Shown: piece by piece, positions 1 through 8,405 of the stretch
Layout: each line of letters opens with the position of its first letter
Numbering within the stretch: position 1 is the first letter of the stretch
NCBI RefSeq assembly: GCF_001891125.1
Contig: NZ_CP015247.1
Coordinates: forward strand, 1,568,501 to 1,632,500
Direction: 5' to 3'
DNA length: 64,000 nt
From: Leuconostoc suionicum
GTDB taxonomy: Bacteria > Bacillota > Bacilli > Lactobacillales > Lactobacillaceae
Notes under the pieces: model-generated
What the model saw: the letters and a program-made list of their open reading frames with translations, nothing else
What the model was told of the DNA's origin: nothing
Database searches by the model: none
Position numbers and translations under genes: made by a program

Positions 1-282
1 ATCGCTGTCTTTAAGTGCTGCTTCAGCTTGACGCACAGCATGACCAGTACCAAGTTGTTGAGATTGAAGTACAAATGAACTACGATCACCGACATGTTCT
101 TGGACACGTTCAGCGCCAACCCCAATAACAGTGATTAACTTATCCGTCTTAAGTGGTTCGACAGCGTCTAGTACCCAGTCAATCATCGTTTGCCCAGCCA
201 CACTATGCAACACTTTTGGGGTTGTTGACTTCATTCTTGAGCCATTTCCTGCTGCCAATATTAATACGTTTATATTGCTCAT
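1..282 (-). CDS. glmU: GlmU, bifunctional UDP-GlcNAc pyrophosphorylase, N-terminal part
   Basis: Partial gene: the first 94 codons are present and the rest lies beyond the left edge. It starts MSNINVLILAAGNGSRMKS, the nucleotide-binding loop of the uridylyltransferase domain (LAAGxGxRM, residues 9-17) followed by PK at 22-23, and later has QQLGTGHAVRQA, typical of GlmU. GlmU acetylates glucosamine-1-P and couples it to UTP to make UDP-GlcNAc for peptidoglycan in the cytoplasm. It lies 6 bp downstream of purR in the same direction, the common Firmicutes order, so the two are probably co-transcribed. The pyrophosphorylase domain is clear; the acetyltransferase half cannot be seen here. Confidence 0.93.
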   Translation of the reverse strand, partial: MSNINVLILAAGNGSRMKSTTPKVLHSVAGQTMIDWVLDAVEPLKTDKLITVIGVGAERVQEHVGDRSSFVLQSQQLGTGHAVRQAEAALKDSD

Positions 283-288
283 GTTTAA

Positions 289-1122
289 TTAAGCCTCATG
301 TTTAAATATTTCGTTCAAGTAATTACCCGGCGTAACCAAAATTGGATCACCATTTTTTAAGTTTGTGTCGACATGCAATAATGATGTGAAGTGATCAAGT
401 AATCTGGTTGTTGAACGGCCTTCAGCAAATACTGCAGTACCAACCACCGTACCATCAAATTCACCGACCAAGGTTTGCATCCCTTGAATTGTTCCACCAG
501 CTTTCATAAAGTCATCTACGACCAGCACACGTGACCCTGTACGTAATGAGCGACGAGACAATTCCATTTTTTCGACACGCTTTGATGATCCAGTCAAATA
601 ATTGACAGACACAGTCGGACCTTCGGTAACTTTCGCATCGTCGCGAACAATTACAAATGGTACATTTAACTGATCAGCAACAGCTTGTGCCAACGGAACG
701 CCTTTAGTCGCTGCAGTCATGACAGCATCAATATCATCACGTATATATTGTGTTGCAATTAAACGCCCAGCTTGTCGTAAAATATCAGGACGACCTAATA
801 AATCAGATAGATAGACATACCCCCCAGGCAATACGCGTGTCTCATCATTTACTAACCGGCAAATATCGTCAATAAACTCTGCTGCTTCGGACTCAGTCAT
901 ATAAGGAATAAAACGTGCTCCACCAGCAGCACCAGGCACCGTCTCCAATAGACCTGTACCACGTTCTTGGAATGTACGCTTGAGTATTGATAGATCCTCA
1001 GAAATTGATGACTTAGCCGATTCATACCTTTTGGAAAAATAAGATAAAGATATCAATTTGCGTGGGCGCTCAAGCATATAGCGCGCCATATCGACTAACC
1101 GGTCAGAACGACGTGTTTTCAT
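289..1122 (-). CDS. purR: Pur operon repressor PurR
   Basis: 277 aa, the usual length. Residues 1-75 form the winged-helix DNA-binding domain (MKTRRSDRLVDMARY...RYESAKSSISEDL). Residues 80-270 are a phosphoribosyltransferase-like effector domain with the PRPP loop VLVVDDFMKAGGT at 199-211. Gram-positive PurR represses purine genes and responds to PRPP. The ATG start matches the N-terminus of known PurR proteins, yet the only good Shine-Dalgarno sequence (AGGAGG, 1161-1166) is 38 nt upstream, separated by a hairpin (see the separate regulatory entry). CGAAC motifs around the promoter suggest autoregulation. Confidence 0.96.
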   Translation of the reverse strand: MKTRRSDRLVDMARYMLERPRKLISLSYFSKRYESAKSSISEDLSILKRTFQERGTGLLETVPGAAGGARFIPYMTESEAAEFIDDICRLVNDETRVLPGGYVYLSDLLGRPDILRQAGRLIATQYIRDDIDAVMTAATKGVPLAQAVADQLNVPFVIVRDDAKVTEGPTVSVNYLTGSSKRVEKMELSRRSLRTGSRVLVVDDFMKAGGTIQGMQTLVGEFDGTVVGTAVFAEGRSTTRLLDHFTSLLHVDTNLKNGDPILVTPGNYLNEIFKHEA

Positions 1123-1130
1123 GATGTGTG

Positions 1131-1166
1131 ACGAACCAAAAAAGTTATTTTAGTTCGTTTCCTCCT
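1131..1166 (-). promoter_or_regulatory. purR leader: AGGAGG, 28-nt hairpin and inverted CGAAC motifs
   Basis: Read on the minus strand, AGGAGG (1166-1161) is followed by AA, then a 28-nt inverted repeat (1158-1131) beginning ACGAACTAAAA and ending TTTTGGTTCGT. It can pair as 11 bp with one G-U. Then come 8 nt (CACACATC) and the purR ATG. The linear SD-to-start distance is 38 nt; with the hairpin folded it is 10 nt. The arms also carry inverted CGAA cores like PurBox half sites, so the same DNA may be a PurR operator. The hairpin is visible in the sequence; its role is inferred. Confidence 0.7.
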
Positions 1167-1191
1167 AAACTTTTATTAATATTTACGACTA

Positions 1192-1222
1192 ATTATACCA
1201 TTTTTATTTTCTAATTGTTCGG
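1192..1222 (-). promoter_or_regulatory. purR promoter with upstream PurBox-like site
   Basis: On the minus strand the -10 box TATAAT lies at 1197-1192. CCGAACAATT (1222-1213) lies just upstream and matches the PurBox consensus (AWWWCCGAACWWT) at its core. The -35 region is weak. The position fits autoregulated transcription of purR-glmU. Confidence 0.6.
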
Positions 1223-1225
1223 AAA

Positions 1226-2017
1226 CTAGGCATTTCGTTTAAATTGCCATATTGAAACAAGATAAATTATTACCTCTATAATAGCTATAAAAAAACTGGT
1301 TGGTAAATTTGTTAAATAAGCAATTGTCAAGCCAATCCACGTACCGAACAAAGCGAAGACAATGGCCATCCCCATAAGTTGCAACGTCGTTTTAGCATAA
1401 TATTTTGCGCTCGCCGCTGGTAATGTTACCAGCACAAATATAAGTAAGGATCCTACCAATTGTGATGAAATACTAATCGATAATGCAATCATGATTAAAA
1501 AGGTATAGCGCACTGATTTTTGTTTCCATGTTTGAAGAAAAATACCTGCTTCGTCAAATGCTAATTGACGCAAGGAGCGGTAATTGAATAGTAGCGTAAT
1601 TAATACAATTAAGGCTAAAATTATGAGCAAGTATAAATCACGATGACTAATTCCAAGAACCGAACCAAACAGAATGCCAGTAGCGGCATTGGATGATGTA
1701 TGACCCAGTGCTAAAAATAATATTCCCAAACCAATAGCTAATGCAGATACAGCACTTGTGACATTATCATGCTTCGTATATGTTGATTCCAAGGCGCCAA
1801 TGGCCACTGAAGCAACAGAAGTTGCAATCATCATACCCAATAAAGCCGGCCAACCAATCCATAAGCCAAAAGCTGCACCGGCAAAACCTATTTCACTCAA
1901 AGAGTGCGTTAAAAAAGCATAATTTCGCGCCACAACAAATGTACCGATAACCCCAGCAACAATGCTGACAATCGTACCTGCTATGAAAGCATTTTGCATA
2001 AAATCATAACTAAACAT
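1226..2017 (-). CDS. Metal ABC transporter permease (ZnuB/AdcB-like)
   Basis: 263 aa, almost entirely hydrophobic, with about eight membrane segments. It belongs to the ABC-3 permease family for zinc or manganese. The ATG at 2017 is preferred over an ATG 12 bp upstream because GAGGTG lies at the right distance and because it overlaps the stop of the ATPase gene. Together with the ATPase and the substrate-binding protein it forms a three-gene uptake operon (binding protein, ATPase, permease, in transcription order). Zinc is the likely substrate by family; manganese cannot be excluded. Confidence 0.88.
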   Translation of the reverse strand: MFSYDFMQNAFIAGTIVSIVAGVIGTFVVARNYAFLTHSLSEIGFAGAAFGLWIGWPALLGMMIATSVASVAIGALESTYTKHDNVTSAVSALAIGLGILFLALGHTSSNAATGILFGSVLGISHRDLYLLIILALIVLITLLFNYRSLRQLAFDEAGIFLQTWKQKSVRYTFLIMIALSISISSQLVGSLLIFVLVTLPAASAKYYAKTTLQLMGMAIVFALFGTWIGLTIAYLTNLPTSFFIAIIEVIIYLVSIWQFKRNA

Positions 2018-2714
2018 GGCGCACCTCATCTTCTTTGTGCCTAGACGTCATATCCATCGTCAGTGTTTGTAACTGGGTAGCATCTCCTTGTTGTACTTTA
2101 CCATTTTCAAAAGAAAGATAGCCATCCGCAAAATCAGTGACTAGCTTGATTTCATGTGTAATAAATAGCACTGTCATATTTGTGGCTTGTTGTAAGGTAC
2201 GGACATTTTCCAATAATTGCACTTTGTGTTCATGATCCAAACTAGCAGTGGACTCATCTAGAATTAACAAATCAGGATTTTTTACTAAGGCTTGAGCTAC
2301 AAATGCGCGTTGTTTTTGTCCCCCTGATGCTAGTCCTAATCGCTGATCACTCATGTGATTTAAGTCCATACGCTTTAAAGCTTGAGTTATTAACTGCTTT
2401 TCTTCTTTAGTAAACCATAAGCGGCTACCATGATTGAAATTCAGTCCGACAAATTCAGATATACTTAAAGGATAATCACGAGAAATATCTCTGAATTGTG
2501 GAACATATCCAATATGATTAGTCGCTACCGTTAATGTGCCTTCTGTTTGCTTATTTTGTCCAGTGAGTGTTTTAATGAAACTTGTTTTACCGGCACCATT
2601 TTCTCCTAAAACAGCCAGAAACTGTCCAGCCAGTACTTCAATGTTGATATGCGATAAAATAACTTTTTCCCCATACCGAACCATAAAATCTTTCGTGCTA
2701 ATGATTGTATTCAT
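2010..2714 (-). CDS. Metal ABC transporter ATP-binding protein (ZnuC/AdcC-like)
   Basis: 234 aa, normal for the family. Walker A is GENGAGKTS (37-45), the signature is ASGGQ (129-133, the first residue differing from LSGGQ), and Walker B is LLILDES (149-155) followed by the usual LD and the H-loop FITHE. It energises the adjacent permease on the cytoplasmic face. The start overlaps the stop of the substrate-binding protein gene by 4 bp, and its own stop overlaps the permease start, indicating translational coupling. Confidence 0.92.
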   Translation of the reverse strand: MNTIISTKDFMVRYGEKVILSHINIEVLAGQFLAVLGENGAGKTSFIKTLTGQNKQTEGTLTVATNHIGYVPQFRDISRDYPLSISEFVGLNFNHGSRLWFTKEEKQLITQALKRMDLNHMSDQRLGLASGGQKQRAFVAQALVKNPDLLILDESTASLDHEHKVQLLENVRTLQQATNMTVLFITHEIKLVTDFADGYLSFENGKVQQGDATQLQTLTMDMTSRHKEDEVRHV

Positions 2715-3553
2715 TTATCTAATGCCTTTTGAATTTTTTTGAGTTGCGTTAATTGCCAAGTCCAAATTTTCGTACTGTCAGGCGTAAATTGACTAAATGT
2801 GACGACAGGAATATCATCTTTTTTTGCCATAGTCACAAGTTTTTGTTTCTTTTCAGTTGTATCCTGTGACGTTGTAAAAATAAACTGAATTTTTTTATCA
2901 GCTAATTTACTTTCAAGATCTGACATTTGCTTATCCGTTAATTTAGATACATCATCTGTTTCGGCAGCGTATCCCAACTGTGTCATAAGCAAATGCTGTG
3001 AGTTGTTTGTAGCGACATACCGAATATCTTTTATTTTTTTTAGGGTTGTATAAAGCGTAGTCAAATCGCTTATTTTTTCCACAAATTGCTTATTGTTTTC
3101 GACATAAGTATCACGATTTCTTGGGTCCATGTCACTCAAATAATTCATAATTTGTTGGGCCATTACTACTGTTGTATTTGGGCTTAGATAATACTTCTGT
3201 GTCGACGAGTCTGTATGAATATAGTCACTCGCAATTACTAACTTAGGGCTACTATGTAACTTTTGAGCTTCTGTTAACAGCGCACTCGTGTGATCATCTG
3301 TCAAAAGTAGTTCAGACTTTTTCAATTTTGTTTTCTGTTGTGCTGTTTTGAGATTGCCCGACATCAGGCTAACACGCCCTTTTTTACCGGCAATAGCTTT
3401 TGCAATTTGTTGATAGGCTGGATTATCTGTCGTAATTTTCACAGCAGTATCTTGTATTTCAGTTGTGTCGCCAACCATTTTAGCGCACACTAAAAGAATT
3501 CCAATAGGAATTAACATAATCGTTAAAATTGCATAAACGGATTGTTTATTCAT
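2711..3553 (-). CDS. Metal ABC transporter substrate-binding protein (ZnuA-like)
   Basis: 280 aa. The N-terminus MNKQSVYAILTIMLIPIGILLVCAK is a membrane segment or signal. The cysteine at about 23 lies in LLVC, a poor lipobox, so lipoprotein processing is uncertain. The body resembles the ZnuA/TroA cluster A-I family (YYLSPNTTVVMAQQIMNYLSDMDP; VVTFSQF near the end), but the His-rich loop of zinc binders is absent. The protein is divergent. It captures the metal outside the cell and hands it to the permease. No strong SD is visible before the ATG; the gene starts just past the veg terminator. Confidence 0.8.
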   Translation of the reverse strand: MNKQSVYAILTIMLIPIGILLVCAKMVGDTTEIQDTAVKITTDNPAYQQIAKAIAGKKGRVSLMSGNLKTAQQKTKLKKSELLLTDDHTSALLTEAQKLHSSPKLVIASDYIHTDSSTQKYYLSPNTTVVMAQQIMNYLSDMDPRNRDTYVENNKQFVEKISDLTTLYTTLKKIKDIRYVATNNSQHLLMTQLGYAAETDDVSKLTDKQMSDLESKLADKKIQFIFTTSQDTTEKKQKLVTMAKKDDIPVVTFSQFTPDSTKIWTWQLTQLKKIQKALDK

Positions 3554-3589
3554 GTCATTCGTTTCTAAAGTAGGATCTGTAATCGCTAT

Positions 3590-3610
3590 AAAAAAAGCCC
3601 TTAAGCGGGC
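3590..3610 (-). terminator. veg terminator overlapping the stop codon
   Basis: On the minus strand GCCC-GCTTAA-GGGC is followed by seven Ts. The loop contains the TAA stop codon of veg, so the 5' arm of the hairpin is coding sequence. Confidence 0.85.
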
Positions 3611-3846
3611 AACTCATCAGCGAATGTAATGTCAATATTCTTTGTTAAAATATCTGTATAACTATATGAAGCATGTTCAAAATTAGCATCCTCATCTAAT
3701 TCGACAACGAACAATGAAGGAAATGTTGAACGAAGAATTCCTGAGCGCTCCGTGATTTTCTTTCGTCCAGCTTGGGCAATAATCGTCACTTCTTGACCCA
3801 CATGAGCGTCAATCTTTGTTTTAATATCTTGCAAACTACTTGGCAT
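3601..3846 (-). CDS. veg: Veg protein
   Basis: 81 aa. MPSSLQDIKTKIDAHVGQEV and the ITERSGILRSTFPSLFVVEL core are characteristic of the Veg family, small proteins linked to biofilm gene expression in Bacillus subtilis. The ATG at 3846 is chosen because AAAGGTGG lies just upstream; a longer frame from 3891 has no SD. The gene stands alone between its own promoter (3880-3908) and a terminator that overlaps its stop, in the usual place next to ksgA. Confidence 0.93.
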   Translation of the reverse strand: MPSSLQDIKTKIDAHVGQEVTIIAQAGRKKITERSGILRSTFPSLFVVELDEDANFEHASYSYTDILTKNIDITFADELPA

Positions 3847-3879
3847 TTTTATACCACCTTTCGTGTAAAAGCTAGTTAA

Positions 3880-3908
3880 ATTATACCACAAATAAGGAAT
3901 GTTTGCAA
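3880..3908 (-). promoter_or_regulatory. veg promoter
   Basis: On the minus strand TTGCAA (3908-3903), 17-bp spacer, TATAAT (3885-3880), with transcription toward veg. A near-consensus sigma-A promoter. Confidence 0.8.
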
Positions 3909-3935
3909 TTTTCTGCGAATATTAAAACATATTGT

Positions 3936-3949
3936 CGAATAATTATTCG
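3936..3949. repeat. 14-bp perfect palindrome
   Basis: CGAATAATTATTCG lies immediately after the ksgA stop and about 30 bp upstream of the veg -35 box. It could be an operator or a weak structure at the end of ksgA transcripts. It has no T tract, so it is not a classic terminator. Confidence 0.45.
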
Positions 3950-3950
3950 T

Positions 3951-4838
3951 TTATTGTATTAGATTTTGATCACATAATGCCAAATACAATTGCGTAAACT
4001 GTTCCAAATTCAGTCGTTCAGCACGAATTGCTGGATCAATTTGCGCGGATTTCAAAGCAACTGTTAATTGCTCTTTTGTTCTCGCATCTTTACCATATGT
4101 TTGTAACATATTGTTCCATAAACTTTTGCGGCGGTGTGAAAAACCGCCCTTAATCACACCAAAGAGTTTACCAACATCATCGACAACAGTGGTTGGTTTT
4201 AGTGGAGTTAATTTAACCACTGCACTGTCAACATTAGGTGATGGGTTAAAAGAGCTCGCTGGTACTTTGATTGCTAACGTCGCTTGTGCAAAGTATTGGA
4301 TGGTTAACGTTAGTACGCCATAACTTTTCGTTCCAACTACCGCATTTAATCGGTCAGCTACCTCACGTTGCATCATAACTACGATATTATCCCAATTAAT
4401 ATTAGCTCGGAGAAGCTGAATGAGAATAGGAGTGGTAATATAATATGGTAAATTGGCGACAATTTTTACATGAGCATTGTCACCGAACTCTTCGCTAATG
4501 ACTGTCCCTAAATCGACCTTTAACACATCATTTTCGATTACCTTAACATTATCATAAGGTTTCAAAGTGTCAGCTAAAACTTCAACCATTTGCGAATCAA
4601 TTTCAAAAGCCAACACCTTTTTAGCTGAGCGAGCTAATTGCTCGGTTAAAGCACCAATTCCTGGGCCGATTTCAATAACATAATCCTCTGCAGTAATTTC
4701 GGCTGCTTCGACAATATTATGTAGTACATTTAAATCTGTCAAAAAGTTTTGACCAAATTTTTTCTTAGCTCGTAAGCCATATTCATTTAAAATAGCCTGT
4801 GTTCTCGTTGGATTGGCTATGTCAATTGTCTGTGCCAT
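3951..4838 (-). CDS. rsmA: 16S rRNA (adenine(1518)-N6/adenine(1519)-N6)-dimethyltransferase
   Basis: 295 aa. Motifs in order: KKFGQNFL (27-33), the SAM-binding IEIGPGIGALTEQLA (56-69), and the catalytic NLPY (129-132). RsmA/KsgA dimethylates two adenines near the 3' end of 16S rRNA during 30S assembly. The ATG at 4838 has AAAGGA upstream and follows the rnmV stop by one base; an extended frame from 4889 overlaps rnmV and is less likely. The rnmV-ksgA order is conserved in Firmicutes. Confidence 0.96.
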   Translation of the reverse strand: MAQTIDIANPTRTQAILNEYGLRAKKKFGQNFLTDLNVLHNIVEAAEITAEDYVIEIGPGIGALTEQLARSAKKVLAFEIDSQMVEVLADTLKPYDNVKVIENDVLKVDLGTVISEEFGDNAHVKIVANLPYYITTPILIQLLRANINWDNIVVMMQREVADRLNAVVGTKSYGVLTLTIQYFAQATLAIKVPASSFNPSPNVDSAVVKLTPLKPTTVVDDVGKLFGVIKGGFSHRRKSLWNNMLQTYGKDARTKEQLTVALKSAQIDPAIRAERLNLEQFTQLYLALCDQNLIQ

Positions 4839-4839
4839 T

Positions 4840-5409
4840 TTAATATTTTCCTTTAAATACATCTTCCACTTGCGTACGTCGAATACCAAATGCTTGCAAT
4901 CGTTTCAACAATTGTTTTCCGTTTGCATAACCAATATGCAACTGCTCACCAACAAGCGCCCGCTTAACACGCGCTTCTGGCCCACTGAGTAGTCCTAGAT
5001 CTAGAAGAAATGAACGATCAATATCTGAAGTTATCCCAATTGTGTGCACTGGTGCAATAACATTGGCCAATGCATTTCGCAACGTATCTGGCGTTGCGTG
5101 TTCAACACCCAATGATTTATGCGGATTATCTTTTGTTGCACGTGCTTCTGCCTGCGTCAAGTAGGCTTGTTTAGCTGTTGGTACTGCTTCTGTAACCATA
5201 TGACGAATACGTTGGCCATTAAAATCTGGGTCAGTTAAGATAATTATTCCTCGCGTTTTAGCTGCTAATTTAGCTCGCTCAATGGCATCTTCATTAACCG
5301 CACTGCCACCAGTTTCAATAGTATCCGCAATAACTGCACGCGCAAGATTTTGCGTATCTGATCGTCCTTCAACAACAACCATTTCGTTAATTTTAGGCAA
5401 CTCATTCAT
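4840..5409 (-). CDS. rnmV: Ribonuclease M5
   Basis: 189 aa. A Toprim domain at the N-terminus has the catalytic glutamate in VVVEGRSD (E14) and the DPD metal site at 60-62. RNase M5 performs the final cleavage of 5S rRNA precursors. The start overlaps the 3' end of tatD by 8 bp, and its stop lies next to ksgA, forming a tatD-rnmV-ksgA operon. Confidence 0.95.
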   Translation of the reverse strand: MNELPKINEMVVVEGRSDTQNLARAVIADTIETGGSAVNEDAIERAKLAAKTRGIIILTDPDFNGQRIRHMVTEAVPTAKQAYLTQAEARATKDNPHKSLGVEHATPDTLRNALANVIAPVHTIGITSDIDRSFLLDLGLLSGPEARVKRALVGEQLHIGYANGKQLLKRLQAFGIRRTQVEDVFKGKY

Positions 5410-6199
5410 GATTTAAAAATAAACGATGTGCATTGCCACGTGTCACATCTGATAAGTCTTTAGCTGACATCTCTAATGTTTCAGCCAAGCTATCGATGAC
5501 AAACTTAACTAATGCTGGCTCATTCGTTTTGCCACGATAAGGTGTGGGAGCCAAATAAGGAGCGTCCGTCTCAACCAAGAGACGATCTAGAGGAATTGTT
5601 TTTGCTGCCTCACGAACTTCTTCGGCTTTTTTAAAACTTACAACACCACTAAAAGAAATGTGCATTCCTAAATCAATAAATGCCTTAGCCTGCTCTGGTG
5701 TGCCAGAAAAACTATGCATCACACCCTTCTTCACACCTGAATCTTTTAGTATTTTATAAACATCTTCAAAAGCATCACGATTATGGATAATGACAGGTAA
5801 ATCAAATTTTTTAGCTAACCCAAGATGCTTTTTAAATGCTGCAACTTGGACATCGTGAGTCGTTGTTTCCCAATAGTAATCCAACCCCGTCTCACCGACA
5901 CCAACAACCTTTGGTTGTTGTAGTTGCTGTTCCAATGTGATAAACGCCTGATCATCAAAATCTTTTGTATCCTCAGGTTGAAAACCAAGAACTGCATAAA
6001 TATTATCATGGTTGTTTGAAATTTCTAATGCACGTTCATTACTTTGTGCATTGTATCCCACCACATTCATTTCCATTACACGAAACTCATTAGCTCGCCC
6101 AATATACGCTGGCACATCATGAAATAATTGGTCATCATTCAAATGTGTATGGGTATCATAACTATCTGTTGGTGTTTTAGTTGGATCATATATCGCCAT
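5402..6199 (-). CDS. TatD-family metal-dependent deoxyribonuclease
   Basis: 265 aa. TIM-barrel amidohydrolase-like fold with THTHLND (16-22), GVGETGLDY, PVIIHNRDA, MHSFSGT and LLVETDAPYL, the metal-ligand motifs of the TatD family (YabD type). It is the first gene of the tatD-rnmV-ksgA unit. In vivo substrates are unclear; family members have 3'-5' DNA exonuclease activity. Confidence 0.92.
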   Translation of the reverse strand: MAIYDPTKTPTDSYDTHTHLNDDQLFHDVPAYIGRANEFRVMEMNVVGYNAQSNERALEISNNHDNIYAVLGFQPEDTKDFDDQAFITLEQQLQQPKVVGVGETGLDYYWETTTHDVQVAAFKKHLGLAKKFDLPVIIHNRDAFEDVYKILKDSGVKKGVMHSFSGTPEQAKAFIDLGMHISFSGVVSFKKAEEVREAAKTIPLDRLLVETDAPYLAPTPYRGKTNEPALVKFVIDSLAETLEMSAKDLSDVTRGNAHRLFLNHE

Positions 6200-6274
6200 T
6201 TTAGTCTCCAGTAATAAATTATTCTTTGTTTAGTATATCATGATAAGCACATTACTAATAATACACACGGTTAA

Positions 6275-6305
6275 AATGAAAAAACCGCTACTTAAGCGGT
6301 TTTTT
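6275..6305 (-). terminator. nusB terminator overlapping the stop codon
   Basis: On the minus strand AAAAAACCGCT-TAAGT-AGCGGTTTTTT. The TAA stop of nusB lies in the loop, the same arrangement as at veg. Confidence 0.85.
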
Positions 6306-6705
6306 CATCACGTGCAAAATGTTTTAAAACACCGTTAACAAACTTACGGTCATCTTCATCAGCAAAAGTTTTTGCTAATTCAATAGCCTCATCGATGGCA
6401 ACTTTGTATGGAGTTGCTTCGACAGCAGTTAATTCGTAAATTGCTAATCGTAAAATAACTAAATCAGCTTTATTAATGCGGTTAATCGCCCAACCTTCAG
6501 CTAAATGTGATGAAATTTTTTCATCCAAATCTGCCTTGGAGCCTAAAACGCCATTAACTAAGCGTGGTAAATAATCATCGAATTCCTTACCATTTAGCAC
6601 AATTTCGTATAAATCATCAATTTTATTACTCTGTGGATCTTTTTCTAACGCAAAAAGAACTTGAAATGCAGCTTGTCGTGACTCATGTCGCGTTAAGTTT
6701 GCCAT
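6292..6705 (-). CDS. nusB: Transcription antitermination factor NusB
   Basis: 137 aa, all-helical NusB fold. LTRHESRQAAFQVLF at the start and TPYKVAIDEAIELAKTF...FVNGVLKHF near the end are family signatures. NusB works with NusE at boxA in rRNA antitermination. It follows the asp23-like gene with a 1-bp overlap, and its stop codon is built into its terminator. Confidence 0.95.
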   Translation of the reverse strand: MANLTRHESRQAAFQVLFALEKDPQSNKIDDLYEIVLNGKEFDDYLPRLVNGVLGSKADLDEKISSHLAEGWAINRINKADLVILRLAIYELTAVEATPYKVAIDEAIELAKTFADEDDRKFVNGVLKHFARDEKTA

Positions 6706-7157
6706 TAATTAGCTACCTCATTCTCACCAAATAAATTATCAGGATCAATCGTGTGATCCGGCTTTTCCGGTATAATTCCACTAACGTGCACATTAACACG
6801 CGCTACTTCTAAATCTGTCATTGACGAAACTTGAGATTTAATTGCATTCTGAATGTTTAAAGCTATTTTTGGTACTGGAACACCATATTGCAAAAAAACA
6901 TACGCTTCAATCACTAAGCCATCAATTGTTTGCTGTAATTCAACGCCCTTTCCGCGGGCAGTTGATCCAAATACACTGGCAAATCGATCTGCTAATTTAC
7001 CTCTCATTGAGTAAACACCAGTCACTTCTTGTGCCGCAATTTGTGCAATAACTTCAATCACCTCTGGCGTTACCTGTGTGGTTCCTGGCACTTCACTCTC
7101 AGTGATTAATAACAAATTCTTAGTAGTTGCTTTATTGTATTTAATTTCTTTGGCCAT
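6705..7157 (-). CDS. Asp23/Gls24-family envelope stress protein (YqhY-like)
   Basis: 150 aa. ITPEVIEVIAQIAAQEVTGVYSMRGKLADRF and LVIEAYVFLQYGVPVPKIALNIQNAIKSQV are the DUF322/Asp23 domain. The efp-yqhY-nusB neighbourhood is conserved in Firmicutes, where YqhY is tied to envelope and lipid balance. The protein is cytoplasmic and may associate with the membrane. Confidence 0.93.
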   Translation of the reverse strand: MAKEIKYNKATTKNLLLITESEVPGTTQVTPEVIEVIAQIAAQEVTGVYSMRGKLADRFASVFGSTARGKGVELQQTIDGLVIEAYVFLQYGVPVPKIALNIQNAIKSQVSSMTDLEVARVNVHVSGIIPEKPDHTIDPDNLFGENEVAN

Positions 7158-7186
7158 ATTTGCTCCTCGAAAATAGTTTCTAAAAT

Positions 7187-7213
7187 AAAAAGTTCCGCGG
7201 GGGAACTTTTTAT
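7187..7213. terminator. efp terminator
   Basis: AAAAAGTTCC-gcgg-GGGAACTTTTT, symmetrical with T tracts on both strands. It lies between the efp stop and the asp23-like start. Some read-through into asp23-nusB is possible. Confidence 0.85.
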
Positions 7214-7282
7214 GATAAACACGTTCACTACCACAGTAATACTACTCTAACTTAGTAAGTAACAATCATGCAATCATCTTAA

Positions 7283-7843
7283 TTAAGCACGGCCCTTATA
7301 AGAACCGTCTTCAGAGTTAACAATAATAGTTTCACCTTCATTAACGAAATCTGGAACTGTGATTGTTGCTCCTGTTTCAACAGTTGCTGGCTTACCAGAA
7401 CCTGTCGCAGTTGCACCCTTAATACCAGGTTGTGTTTCTGTCACTTTTAGTTGAACAGTTGATGGCAATTCAGCACCAAGAATTTCATTGCCAAACATCG
7501 TAATTTTAACTTCCATACCTTCAAGCATAAACTTCAAAGCATTTTTTAAATATTCATCTGGAATATTGATTTGTTCATAACTTTCAACATCCATGAATAC
7601 ACGACCATCGTTTTCAGCATATAAATAAGACATTGGTCGTGTTGTGATATCAGCTTGTTCAAACTTATCACCAGGACGGAACGTTACTTCATTAACCGCA
7701 CCTGTACGTAAATTCTTCAACTTTGAACGAACAAACGCTCCGCCTTTACCAGGCTTAACGTGTTGGAAATCCAAAACACGCCAAATTGAGTTTGAATATT
7801 CGATAGTCAAACCAGTCTTTAAATCATTCATGCCGATTGCCAT
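7283..7843 (-). CDS. efp: Elongation factor P
   Basis: 186 aa with three beta-barrel domains. The tip loop PGKGGAF carries K33, the position modified in other bacteria; what modifies it here cannot be seen. EF-P relieves ribosome stalling at polyproline stretches. The SD AAGAGGA is 8 bp before the ATG, and the gene has its own terminator. Confidence 0.96.
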   Translation of the reverse strand: MAIGMNDLKTGLTIEYSNSIWRVLDFQHVKPGKGGAFVRSKLKNLRTGAVNEVTFRPGDKFEQADITTRPMSYLYAENDGRVFMDVESYEQINIPDEYLKNALKFMLEGMEVKITMFGNEILGAELPSTVQLKVTETQPGIKGATATGSGKPATVETGATITVPDFVNEGETIIVNSEDGSYKGRA

Positions 7844-7928
7844 GATTAGTATCCTCTTTATCCGATAATATAGTTTATTATAACAGAAATCCGTAATTTA
7901 TGCAGACTTCAAACAAGTTAATATTCTA

Positions 7929-8405
7929 TCACAAATCCTGATTAGATTCAATCTTTTTCTTATTTAACTCTGGTTGGACAATTAAGTTTTGGAAGCGTTT
8001 CAGTGTTTTAAGGAAGGATTTGCCTTCTTCTACACCAAAAATATCCAACCATTTATGAAAGCGCTGTTGCACTTTCATCGTCATCTGCTTTTCAACAGTC
8101 CTTCCTTCTGGTGTCAAAACTAGTAGCACACGGCGATGATCTTTTTCATCAGGCACATGTTTTAAGTAGCCACAATCAAACAATGGTTTTAATTGGCGAG
8201 CAACAGCTCCTTTGGTTACACCGCGATCTTTAGCTATTTTGGTCATCGTAAGTGGCTCATCACTATCCGCTACAGCAGCCATAATAAGCCACTGCTCGAA
8301 AGAAGCGCCATATTCGCTCGTTGGTTGCGAAATTAGTTTTTCAAGATTCTTTAATGCTGACATATATACATTAATAGATTCATTCAATAATTCTGAGTTT
8401 TGCAT
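7929..8405 (-). CDS. MarR-family transcriptional regulator
   Basis: 158 aa. A winged helix at about 55-110 (TMTKIAKDRGVTKGAVARQLKPLFDCGYL, then the DEKDHRRVLLVLTPEGR wing) marks MarR. It is transcribed away from the pxpB operon, with 383 bp between them, so it is a candidate regulator of that operon, though this is not proved by position alone. Its promoter is at 8462-8489. Confidence 0.85.
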   Translation of the reverse strand: MQNSELLNESINVYMSALKNLEKLISQPTSEYGASFEQWLIMAAVADSDEPLTMTKIAKDRGVTKGAVARQLKPLFDCGYLKHVPDEKDHRRVLLVLTPEGRTVEKQMTMKVQQRFHKWLDIFGVEEGKSFLKTLKRFQNLIVQPELNKKKIESNQDL

